Assembly (NCBI GenBank): GCA_037447655.1
Contig: JBBHKE010001458.1
Coordinates: 5,058-47,151, forward strand
Source: Zygnema cylindricum
Lineage: Eukaryota; Streptophyta; Zygnematophyceae; Zygnematales; Zygnemataceae
Direction of reading: 5' to 3'
DNA length: 42,094 bases
Both the position numbers and the translations under genes were made by a program. This document shows, piece after piece, positions 20,935 through 36,172 of the stretch. How positions within the stretch are numbered: position 1 is the stretch's first letter; each line of letters begins with the position of its first letter. Below the pieces are notes generated by a model. The model was given only the letters and a program-made list of their open reading frames with translations, had not been told where the DNA came from and searched no databases.

Positions 20935-23900
20935 AAAATATTGAGCAGGTTGCTGACTGGAAAAATGAAAAAGATTGCAGATACTCAGACAAAGTGCAAA
21001 AAAAAAGAAGTAAAGGGAGAATTGCAGAAAAGTCATGAAATAAGGATGTAAATAGAATCTAAACTAGCAAAACACTATTGCAAAGAAAATGCGATTTAGA
21101 GAGTAAATATCTTGAGCCTCGCTAAGATTAACAATGGTAATAATAATAATAATGATTCGAAGAGGTTTTCAAGTACCTTTTCATCTCCTCGTCATTGAAT
21201 TCCGTCATCTCTTGGTTTTTGGCTGCCTTTGCTCCCTTGAGACCTGCCTTAATCAATTGTCGATGTTGATACATCGCAAGATTATAATACCTGTAAAAAA
21301 ATATTTTTATCTTTTCAGAACCACTAAAAAAAACAACATTTTTAGCTCGAGCCCCTTTACGATATTCGGATGGCCCTGCCATAGTTAATAACATCACAAA
21401 AAACATATCGCGGTATAATTTCGGGACGATAAAACATTTTCTGTACCTTTTTTGGCCACATAAGCACTGTTGAACATGAAAGAAAAACTTTTATAATGGA
21501 ATCTAAATCTTGGTCTAAGAATTTTGTCTATACATTGAATTCCTATTAGCGTTAAGATAGATACAGTGTGAGGTTTAATATAGTGTTATTAATTTTGACT
21601 TAGGTCTCGTGAACGATTTTCAGCCGTTACGAAATTGGCATTAAGGGAAAAAAACAAGTAGTGTCATAAAAGCTATTTCATGTTCAGGGGCCAAAAGAAA
21701 ACCGGCACCAAATTAGGGTTATTAATGCTAATAACGATAAACAGTAAACCATACCATGACTTTTTACCATAGTCCCAAAAAGAAACTTAGAGACTTCTAA
21801 AGGACTTTCATTATCAAAATGCAGGCATTTTTGAGTCATCTTTGTGTCAGAGGAAAAATGAAGTGCACTGTCTTACACACTGGATACTGTACCTATTCTA
21901 TTCAAAATATCACGATACAACATACTACAATATGCCTTCCCATACATCACAAAAATATGAGATAGACCTCAATCCTATTGTAAGGACATTGTGCAAATAC
22001 ATCGTGTGATCATAAGAGGCAGGACGCATCAATCCCCATAAACAGTATTTTTGGTTTCGCCCTAAGGTTAAGATGTTCGCCAGACAAACAAATTATGGCT
22101 CAAAAGAATAAGAGACTGTGTTTGTAAATATGTGTTTCGAATGCAACCGGAGAGAGTCTCACTTCTTGGAAGGCATAGTTCCAGTGTTGAAGTCCTCCAT
22201 AAAGTCTTTAAACAAAGCCTTTTCTTCTGGCCCTGTCAGCTGCTCCAAATTCATCTGCAAAATAAACAGAAACACTTCATTTAACCCATCTGTACATTTC
22301 AAATTTTTTATGACCTCATAAAGAGTCCCATATAAAGAGTCTTAGGTCTAAGACGACTTCCATCCTTCAGTCAGTTCCACTTCACTATATTACACACATA
22401 TATTTCCCCTAAGAGACCTCTTTTCCCTGAGAGACCTACCCGAGATCTTTGAGATATTACTAACAGAAATGACTGCTTAACATCAATTTAAAAACCATAC
22501 ATAAGAATTGCTTCTCACCTTCTTAACTTCCGAAAGCCAGGCACTGAATTCTGGTCTCTTCACCCTGCAACCACATCCAATTGCCAGAAGTTTCAGGAAA
22601 TGAAATGTCAGAGAACAAACAATATTTTTAGTATAAGGTGATAAATGTCAAGAGTAGAACAAACAATATTGTTAGGATCAAAAATAGAATTGTTTACCAA
22701 TCTTACTGAAGTCCAACAGAGAATATATACTTACACATCGATCTAATAACAAGTCAAACACTATAAATGAATACTCTCCAAGATCCTAAATCAGATATGA
22801 GAATAAAAATTATTAAACGCTGAAGCAATTATGGCCAAGGAGCTTTGGAAACTGCAAAACAAAGCCCTGGTGGGAGAAGCAGGTCAGGAAAACCTGTCAA
22901 TTACCTTCAAATTTTGAGCCCATGTAAGTTTGGTTTTCAAAAGAAGGAATTTTCCCCTACTCAGGCTTGAACACCGAGCATCATAAAGAATTCGACATTG
23001 CAAAACACAATTTTGTGTATAAAATTCTAATTAATTGTCAACCCTAATAAATCCAGTACCTCAAAAACATAAAATAGTGTAGTTCATTCTAATAAGGAAT
23101 TAATGTGAATAATTCACTAACTCTAATAATGATTCATGGTGTAATGAATTAAGATAAGGTATTCTGGAGACAATTCCAATACAAGGCAAACCAAATACAT
23201 TTTTTTTGCTACAAAAAACCAATCTTCAGAAATGATACATCCACTCTACCAGAAACTGAGAAAAAAAAGAAAACAGAAGGTCGGGCAATAAACAAAGTCA
23301 ATTTAGCGGCAAAATAAATGCAAGACTCACCACATATCCGTTTCTCGAATAATGCCAAATTTTCCAAACTCAGTAATTGGCCCTCTCATAGTCTCTTCTT
23401 TTTTCTTTTTCTTCGCAGCTTTTCGTTCTTCCTTCTTCAGTTTCTCCTTCTTGCTTCTCTTTTCTTTTTTCCTTTCTTCTTTCTCCTTGTCTTTCTCCCT
23501 CTCTCTCTTTCGTTCTTTCTTCCTACTTTCTTTTTTCTTCCTGCGTCGTCGTTCTCTCTCTCGCTCCTCCTCTGAATTAGTTTCACTCTCCGAGTCTCCA
23601 CTTTCACGTTCACTTCCACTTTTTGAGGATAAATCTGTTTCTGTTTCTTCTGAATCACTCCTATCACCTAATTTACTATCATCACTAATTTCATCCCTTC
23701 TTTTCCTTTTATGACTCTCTCTCTTCCTCCTCCTACTCTCCTTCTTCCGCCGGCTCTTTCTATCCCTATTGCCCTCCTCCTCCTCCTCCTCCCACTTCTC
23801 CTCACTCTTTCCACGGACTCTTTCATTTCCTTCTGGTCCACCAGTATCCTCCATTCTTTCCCTCTCCTTCCTCCTCTCATTCCTCTTCTTCCTCCGAGGT

Positions 23901-24121
23901 TCAGAATCTTCACTCTCATCTTCATAGTCCCTATGCCTTCGCTTCTTTTCCTTGTGCCTACTCTCATCTCGCTCATCTCTCTCCCTATCTCCTTCTTCTT
24001 CCCTTTCTCTGCCCCGAACCAAACCTCTACGATCATCTTTACCTTTCCCTCGCTCAAACGTTACGTCAATCTCGGCTTTCCGATGTTCCGAATCTCGGCG
24101 TCCGTCGTTGGATGGCGCCAT
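18642..24121 (-). CDS. SCI1: Style cell-cycle inhibitor 1 (SCI1)-like nuclear protein, seven exons
   Basis: Coding exons (minus strand) are 24121-23331, 22564-22519, 22254-22163, 21290-21177, 20847-20769, 19894-19823 and 18695-18642. They join in phase to 415 residues. The first 235 or so residues are a Lys/Arg/Glu/Ser-rich, low-complexity nuclear-type region. Then comes the conserved core: FGKFGIIRETDMW, KRPEFSAWLSEVKK, LFKDFMEDFNTGTMPSKK and YYNLAMYQHR, then NDEEM. A coiled Glu/Arg segment follows and the end is IQKRLDPDVPTFK. Order and motifs match plant SCI1-type proteins; in tobacco the family lowers cell proliferation in pistils, and the general role is nuclear growth control. Splice sites are all GT-AG. 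The last exon encodes only 17 residues and lies 1.1 kb beyond the previous one. The N-terminal region is longer than I recall for angiosperm members. Function here is by homology only. Confidence 0.85.
19165..19250. repeat. AT-rich AATA/ATAG simple repeat in SCI1-like last intron
   Basis: Tandem AGATAAT, ACAATA and AATAAT motifs. No function inferred. Confidence 0.8.
19665..19808. mobile_element. MITE relic in SCI1-like last intron
   Basis: Words AAATTAGTGTT, ATAAGCCATAT, GCAAACATAATTTAGTGTAG and GAGCGATTGGCAATGTA recur in order at 23000-23143, 32640-32760 and 40340-40460. The right end resembles the family TIR; the left end is lost. Confidence 0.55.
20155..20260. repeat. Three-copy tandem repeat (about 40 bp)
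   Basis: AAATAAGCATACTTTTTA recurs three times in the intron between SCI1-like exons 5 and 6, at about 20161, 20192 and 20223, with AT-rich spacers. Confidence 0.7.
20525..20760. repeat. Degenerate about 50-bp tandem repeat
   Basis: ACATTTGAGAA/AAATTGAAT-type units, separated by TACGACTAAAA-like words, recur about five times just downstream (minus strand) of SCI1-like exon 5. Confidence 0.5.
20888..20931. repeat. (GA)n microsatellite beside SCI1-like exon 5
   Basis: A GA run in the intron 41 bases from the exon 5 acceptor. On the coding strand it is a CT-rich tract in the usual polypyrimidine neighbourhood. Confidence 0.9.
21531..21746. mobile_element. MITE, 216 bp, in SCI1-like intron
   Basis: The left end TACATTGAATTCCTATTAGC and right end GCTAATAACGATAAACAGTA are imperfect inverted repeats of the TACACCG family, with small deletions. 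Confidence 0.6.
23000..23143. mobile_element. MITE relic in SCI1-like first intron
   Basis: Ends in CTAATAATGATTCATGG then TGTA, a family terminus. The preceding words (TAGTGTAGTTCATTCTAATA) are shared with 19740-19770. Confidence 0.55.
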
Positions 24122-25547
24122 GGCTGTGGATGTGATTATAACTCCAAAGATTCAAACCTAATCTTCAAAGTTTCAAACCTAAGTACCAAAGTTTGAAAGG
24201 AGCTCTTTAACCATGGTTTAATGCATGCCACGTGATCCGTATATGGTATGAAACTGTACAAAACGTGCGAAACAGAGTACAATTAGGAACTATTTTATGT
24301 GGTTCCTTTGTACTATACGTGTACTATATGATATTTCTCATTTAACGGTTCTCGCACATTTGAACTATGGCAAGCAATACCGTAATAACGTACAGTAATA
24401 GTTCGAAATTCGAATACGGTTTACCGTATACAACTATTGTGCCGTACACAACAAATTTAATTTTTGTTATGGCGCCGAAGTTAAGCGAGTTTGCATGCAA
24501 CAGATTTCAACTTAACTTTTGTCGTGACGCTTTGCATGCAATGGGTTTCAACTTATGAAAACCGTGGAAGGCTTTTCCATACGAATAAAAGGCACAAAAA
24601 AAAGAAAAACTAACTGCTTGTTATGCTTTTCCATACGAATAAAAGGCACAAAAAAAAGAAAAAAACGCCACTTGCTTGCTTGTTGCTCTTGTTTGCTGTT
24701 TTAACTGCTCTTGTTAAAGCAAATGGATACAACGGAAAATAATAAAAAATCTTCGGTTGAAAAAAAGTAATTTCAATGTCGTGCTTTTGAAATTTGTTTT
24801 TTATGTACACACAAATTGAAATTGAAAGAAAAAAATTGTATGGAAAAGAGGATGACGGGTGAAAAAAAGGTTAAAAAACAAAAGGCGGAATGGTGATCTA
24901 ATGGGAAAAAGAAACAAATGAAAAACAGAGATAGAGAATGTCTTTGAACTGTTCCTTTTTTTTGTTCCCTTTTTTTTTCTTTTTCTTTGGAAATCTTTGA
25001 ACTTTTATTTTCCTTTGAATTTTGATGTTTTCTCTTCAAAAGAAAGATGAATAAAGTGGGAAGGAATTTTAAACGAAATTTTATATGTTCATATTTCTGT
25101 TTGCGGACATTTAAGGGAAAAAAGGGATTTGAGGAAAAACTGAAGCTACTTATATATTTTAGTTACATATTTTAGTTACAAAATTTTCACATTTTCGTTC
25201 ATTATCTTTTCAGTTTCAAAAACAAAAAACCGGAACAAAAAACACACAATAAGAATTGAGCCCCCTTTTTCGCACCAGATTTAAAAAAAGAGAGCCACGC
25301 ATATTGAAGATGAACAACACTCGTACGATAGAAATAAATAAGTTTGGATATAATTTAATTACAATTTCTTCCCCTTGGAAATTTACCTTTTTTTTACATG
25401 TCATTTGTGCATCCAAAAGATAAGGTAATTTGCATGCAAAGTTTCTCTTTTCATTTTTATTTTTTCTTGGAATAAACTTCAACCTTTTCTTTTAGCTTTT
25501 CTTTTACCTTTTTTTTTCTTTTGTTTCCTAAATGGCGCATTTTGCAG
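24122..25547. promoter_or_regulatory. Divergent intergenic region between SCI1-like and CLASSY-like genes
   Basis: The two genes point away from each other across 1.4 kb. 24130-24200 is probably the SCI1-like leader. The start exon of the CLASSY-like gene must lie here or be missing, but no ATG exon with a convincing donor could be chosen. Two direct repeats are visible: a 39-bp unit at 24571-24609 and 24625-24663, and TTTGCATGCAA…TTTCAACTTA at about 24490 and 24532. No TATA box is assigned. Confidence 0.45.
24571..24663. repeat. Direct repeat, about 39 bp, two copies 54 bases apart
   Basis: GCTTTTCCATACGAATAAAA followed by GGCACA and an A-rich run is present twice with no visible differences. 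Confidence 0.85.
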
Positions 25548-31693
<6,146 letters not shown>

Positions 31694-31702
31694 AAAATAA
31701 TT

Positions 31703-31708
31703 AATAAA
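31703..31708 (+). terminator. Possible poly(A) signal of CLASSY-like gene
   Basis: AATAAA lies ten bases after the TAG at 31691-31693. This is close for a poly(A) signal, so a more distal one may be used. Confidence 0.35.
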
Positions 31709-32734
31709 AAGGAGAATCCATGAAAAGTATATAATAGTTCAAGGGAAGTGAAAAATGTTTTAAGAAACAGAGTAAAGAATCTCGAGTGATATTTTCATGG
31801 CTTTGGTATCTGAAAAAAGGTACACGACTTAAGTCGCCTTTTTTTTCTTCAACGGTTCGTCGAAAATGTTAAATTAGCAAAAAAATGGATATAAGTTTTA
31901 CATGTAGGCTTATTTTGAAAATCTTTTGATAGAGAATTTTGTACATAATGTAGATAGAAACAAAGAGACAGGCCAAGAGTTACATACAATTAGAAATAGT
32001 AAGTACCATCTATTGTAAAACTGATGTACATAAAAACTTCACAAAAGGACGAAAGTCGGAAAAGAAGACTACATTCCTCGGGATCGGCGATTGCGTTGTT
32101 TCATAAAAACTATTAAAATGTGAATTAAAAAAATGAGAACTAAAAAAATAATTGTTGTTCACTCATTTTTTTAACATCAATGACCGGTTCAAGTAGCAAT
32201 TTGTTTGAGCATGGAATTTGGTGTAGACAAGGATGCTTTTTGATTATAAACATGTTTAACAAATTTACTTAAAAAGAACATGTTTCTCTACTATTATGGC
32301 GATTTCTAGCACACTATATTCGTACAAAGGACAAAGCAACGCTTGAAAAACAATGTCTATTTGAAAAACGATGTCAACTTGCACATGATAGAGGGCGATA
32401 AAACAACTTATGTTTACTTGAGTGGTGAAGTACAATGAACAGGTACGGACTTTAGATAATCCTAAAACGTAATTTAAATTTATAACACATGCGATTTTCC
32501 AAACGAGCCCAACAGCTCCATTCTGTTTGTTCTTTCTTTTTCTTAGTTTCTTTCGCCCCTCTTTTTCTGGTTTGCGCGCTTCCCTCCCTTATTTAGTTTG
32601 TCAGTTTTGGCTTTGAGAGAATGAGTGTATTGGTGACCCAAATTATAAATTAGTGTGGACAAGACTGTTTAGTTAAATGGCCCGTGATAAGCCACATGGC
32701 AAAACATAATCTGCTTTGTTTAAAATTAATTAAT
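31709..32734. other. Intergenic, no gene seen
   Basis: AT-rich unique DNA. The last 100 bases (from about 32637) resemble the MITE relics at 19665 and 23000, with words AAATTAGTGT, GATAAGCCA and GCAAAACATAAT. Confidence 0.5.
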
Positions 32735-32773
32735 TCTAATAGCGGTAGGCGGTGAACTCCACTATTTGTGGAG

Positions 32774-34287
32774 CCGTCGAAGTGTGTTATTTGGTCTCCT
32801 CAGGATATTCCACTTTCGTTTACTACCCCTCCTGGTTTTCAAACCCCTTCTCCCTCCGATGGCATTCGTGTGCTTGGTTGCCCCCTTGGTTCAGATACTT
32901 TCGTGACCCAATTCCTTCATGATGCTTTACAGACAGATCTAGCCCAAGTGGACGACCTTCCTCACCTTCCCGATCCCCAAGTTGCTTTTGCTATGTTAAC
33001 CAGGTGTTTTACCCACCGCCCTTCTTACCTCACTCGTACTTCCCCTCCCACCTCGACATTTCTCTCCTCTCTCTCGGCTTTTGACGATCGCCTCATGGAC
33101 GTCCTCCACTCTCTGTTAGGTCGCGGGGCATTTGATCGCGAGTCTGGGCCATCAGCCCGCATTCAGGCATCCCTCCCTGTCTCTACTGGGGGGTTGGGTC
33201 TATTATCGACCGCTCGTGTTGCTCCAGCTGCCTATTTGGGAAGTTGGTGTCTTATTGCCTCTACTCTTGTTTCCCGTTTCTTGGCTGGGGACACCCCCGT
33301 TCTAGCTACTGTTATCCCCCGGGTTTCTGACGGTGTGTTCGCCTTCCAGCGATCTCTATTGGACGCGTCACGTTCTCTTCCTCCCCATTCCCTTGTGGAT
33401 GTGCCGATTTTCTCGACCCTTGTTACAAAATCTGTTGAGCGTGTCCAGGAATCGATTTCCGACCGGGTTGTCGCCACCATTAAATCCGAGCTTCTCACGG
33501 CGCTTCCCTCCGATTCTTCTCGTGCCCGTCTTCTCTCTTGTGGTGGACCTGGTTCTGGGTCTTGGCTTTTTGCCACACCTATTTTGTCCACTCTCAGATT
33601 CTCACCAGCTCAGTTCGGTTTCGCCTCGGCCTCCCCCATCCTCTTTTACTTGGCTCTCTTGTTTGTGCATGTGGTCGTGTCTTAGGGCCCGATGGTGTCC
33701 ATTTGCTTCGTTGCTCCCATGGGGGAGATTTGATCCAGGCGCACGACACTATTCGAGACACCGTTGCCACTATTGCTTCAGAAGGGGGCTTTTCTGTGCG
33801 TCGAGAGGTTTCTCATATTATTCCCTCGCGTCGGATCGATGTTGTTTTGCTTGATGGTGCCCGTCGCATTTTCGGTGATATTGTTTTGGCGAACCCTACT
33901 TCATCTACAGTTGTTGGTCAGGCGGCTCGACATCTTGGGGTGGCAGCTCGTGATGTTGCTAAGGCGAAGGAGCGTGATTATGCCCACCGGGACCCTATGG
34001 ATGACTTTATTCCGATGGCGGTCGAGATCTTTGGTTGTTTGGGTGTTGCACTGGACGAGTTTCTCCGTACTTGTGCTCGACGTGCTTTCGAGCGTCGAGG
34101 ACCTGGGAGCCCTCCTCCTTCGGTCCTTACTTTTTTTTACCGTCAACGCTTATCTGTGGCTCTACAACGAGTGCAGGCTTCTATTCTCCTCCGATCGACT
34201 GTTGCGGTTATGGATCGTCGCCGTGCTCCGGAATTCCCTCAACGTGCTCCCCCGGGCTGGGGGGACTTACGGGGTTGTTTTTCGTAG
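32774..34287 (+). pseudogene. 5'-truncated, frameshifted LINE ORF (RT thumb, CCHC, nuclease-like C-terminus)
   Basis: The frame from the left edge of the insertion reads PSKCVIWSP … GIRVLGCPLGSDTFV, typical of the last reverse-transcriptase segments (thumb) of non-LTR elements. Near 33610-33640 the frame must move from the one used before to the one used after. The continuation reads RLGLPHPLL, then VCACG…DGVHLLRC, a zinc-knuckle-like Cys-Cys-His-Cys set. Next is RRIDVVLLDG…FGDIVLANP with a following KAKERDY, which could be a PD-(D/E)XK-type nuclease core. It stops at 34285-34287. All catalytic RT motifs are upstream of the truncation and missing. Codon use is C/T-rich and unlike the host genes nearby. 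Transposase-like or host functions were considered less likely. Confidence 0.8.
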
Positions 34288-34452
34288 ATATTTAATTGAG
34301 TTAGGGTTGGGGTTGGGGTTTGTATTTTTGTTTTTGTGAGTTGCTGTGCTTTTCATTTTGAGTTAGGGTGCTTTTATTTTCCTTGTTGTTGCTTCCTTTT
34401 TTTAGGGTGGGTTCTTGTCGCTCTTTTTGTTTTTTATTGTTGTTTTTCAGTG
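34288..34452 (+). mobile_element. LINE 3' UTR portion, truncated
   Basis: T-rich tail with TTTTCATTTTGAGTTAGGGT and GCTTTTATTTTCCTTGTT, closely matched at 34840-34885. It stops just before the segment that carries ATGGTTTACCATC in other tails. Confidence 0.7.
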
Positions 34453-34491
34453 TTCTAATAGCGGTAGGCGGTGAACTCCACTATTTGTGGA

Positions 34492-34839
34492 CTTGATTCC
34501 TTCAACTGATAAGATAATGATAATCAGTTAGATTGTTGCAGAAGTAGTCGATCCTGGCTTACGATATTCTTGAAAACGACAAAATATTTGCCGTCCCTTC
34601 ATAGCGCAGTTTTACTATTTCATTCTTGGTTCAGAAAAGAAGTATAACCGACATATTCATAAGTAACAAGGTCTTTGTTGAAACTTCGTGAAGTTCTTTT
34701 AGAAATGTTTTTGGAGTTATTGGAGGCTTTTTGGAGTTTTTTCCGAGTTTTTCAAGGCACACATACTCACAGTGCTTCAACAAAAGGAAGACTCTATTAT
34801 GAAAGCACTATAAACAGCCCACACTATATGGCCCTCCAT
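34492..34839. other. Unclassified, no gene seen
   Basis: Unique sequence between the LINE fragment and a second LINE tail. No long frame or repeat. Confidence 0.5.
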
Positions 34840-35003
34840 CTTTTCATTTTGAGTTTGGGTGCTTTTATTTTCCTTGTTATTGTTTTCTTTTTGTTTGAGT
34901 TGTGCTGTTATTTTATTCCCCTGCTGGTAGTTTTTCAGTTTCGGCCATGCCACCCCTTTTGTACCCCCGGACTCAGATGGTTTACCATCGTGCTTTTTAA
35001 TTT
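34840..35003 (+). mobile_element. LINE 3'-tail fragment
   Basis: Starts TTTTCATTTTGAGTTTGGGT and ends GACTCAGATGGTTTACCATC then GTGCTTTTTAAT. The ATGGTTTACCAT palindrome near the end could form the 3' recognition hairpin of the element. The same tail occurs at 12640-12945. Confidence 0.7.
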
Positions 35004-36172
35004 ATCCTGCATTTTCAATTTCTACATAAGACAGTATATAAGTCAGTCATAACCAGAATGGTCCATGTAAAGACAAAACACCAAACAGCCAGGCAACACA
35101 TCGTCACTCTTCTAGAGTTGAGACAATTCCACTTTAAAGACACTCGAAACATCAAAATCATGACCTTTACTAGGAGACGTGACATGACATCTCCCATACA
35201 ACCAGACAAATAAATAATAATTACAAATTATACTAGAACAAGACAAGGTGACTTAATTTTGGCTACAATAATAAAAGACAACTGGGCAATCAAACAAGAA
35301 GAGAAGCGTTTAAAACAATCGAGTCCAAATGGATAATACTTTTTCTGAAACGTAACGGAAGGGAACAGCACGTTTCAACATAGAACACAGAAACAGCCTG
35401 TTAAATAAGTTCACTGAATCAGGTGATTTTGACAAAAAAAAAAAACGACAAAGAAAACGTTTGAAGAAGAACTGACCATCTTCAATTTATTGGCATCAAA
35501 AACAACATAAAGAAAAAAATAAAAAGGTTGAAGTTAAAGACGAAGACAACGACAACGACAAAAGAAAAAAGTCAACAAAAAAAATGTCGAAGGATGTCGA
35601 CAAAGAAAGGATGTCGTAACCATTTGAGATATACAAGTTTTGTGACCAAGTCACCCAGTTTACATACACATCGTCCATTAACTCTTGAGTATCTAAAATT
35701 CTAATTACACAACATAAGCCATTATTCAATTCCTCCTCTTCCTCCTCCTTTTCCTCCACCTTTTCCTCCACTTCCTCATTCCACTTTTTTCCTTCATCCT
35801 AGCTTTCCTTTCGACAACAATTCTCTTTTTGGTCCTTTTCCACTTTAACAGTAGTTTTCTTTTTTGTAACCACTTTGACAAAAGACTTCCTTTGCATCCT
35901 TTCTTGTTTAGACAACAATTTTCCTTTTTGTGCTTTTCCACGTCGAAAACCTAACTTCTTAAATTGACTAAAAGAGAGAATGAACTGAAAACTGAACATT
36001 CTGTATATGTCACCGTTTTATTTTTCCGTTCCTTTTTTCTAAATACGCCGTTGAGGGATTTCTAAAAAACCACGTACCGTCGAGAAAACCGACCGATAAG
36101 TACATAGACTCCAATTGAAAAAAACCGAAAAAAACCTAAAACTTAAAAGGATTATCCTGTTATTTTATGTTT
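35004..36172. other. 3' flank of the CDP-diacylglycerol synthase gene, no other gene seen
   Basis: A candidate minus-strand poly(A) signal (TTTATT on this strand) lies at 36017-36022, about 150 bases after the stop. Purine- and pyrimidine-rich stretches (35725-35800) create spurious Lys/Glu-rich frames. No motif-bearing frame. Confidence 0.5.

Larger units (their letters stand above)
32735..34491. repeat. 39-bp perfect direct repeat bounding a LINE fragment
   Basis: The copies at 32735-32773 and 34453-34491 are identical; they start TTCTAATAGCGGTAGGCGG and end CACTATTTGTGGA. The first part of the repeat is a MITE terminus. The arrangement looks like a long target-site duplication made by target-primed reverse transcription. 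Confidence 0.85.

Noticed and set aside
23352-24196. Plus-strand Ser/Phe/Leu frames
   Set aside because: Shadows of the Lys/Arg/Glu-rich SCI1-like first exon on the other strand.
24367-24558. 63-residue ORF in the divergent region
   Set aside because: No similarity recognised, overlaps a direct repeat, and no splice donor links it to the CLASSY-like gene.
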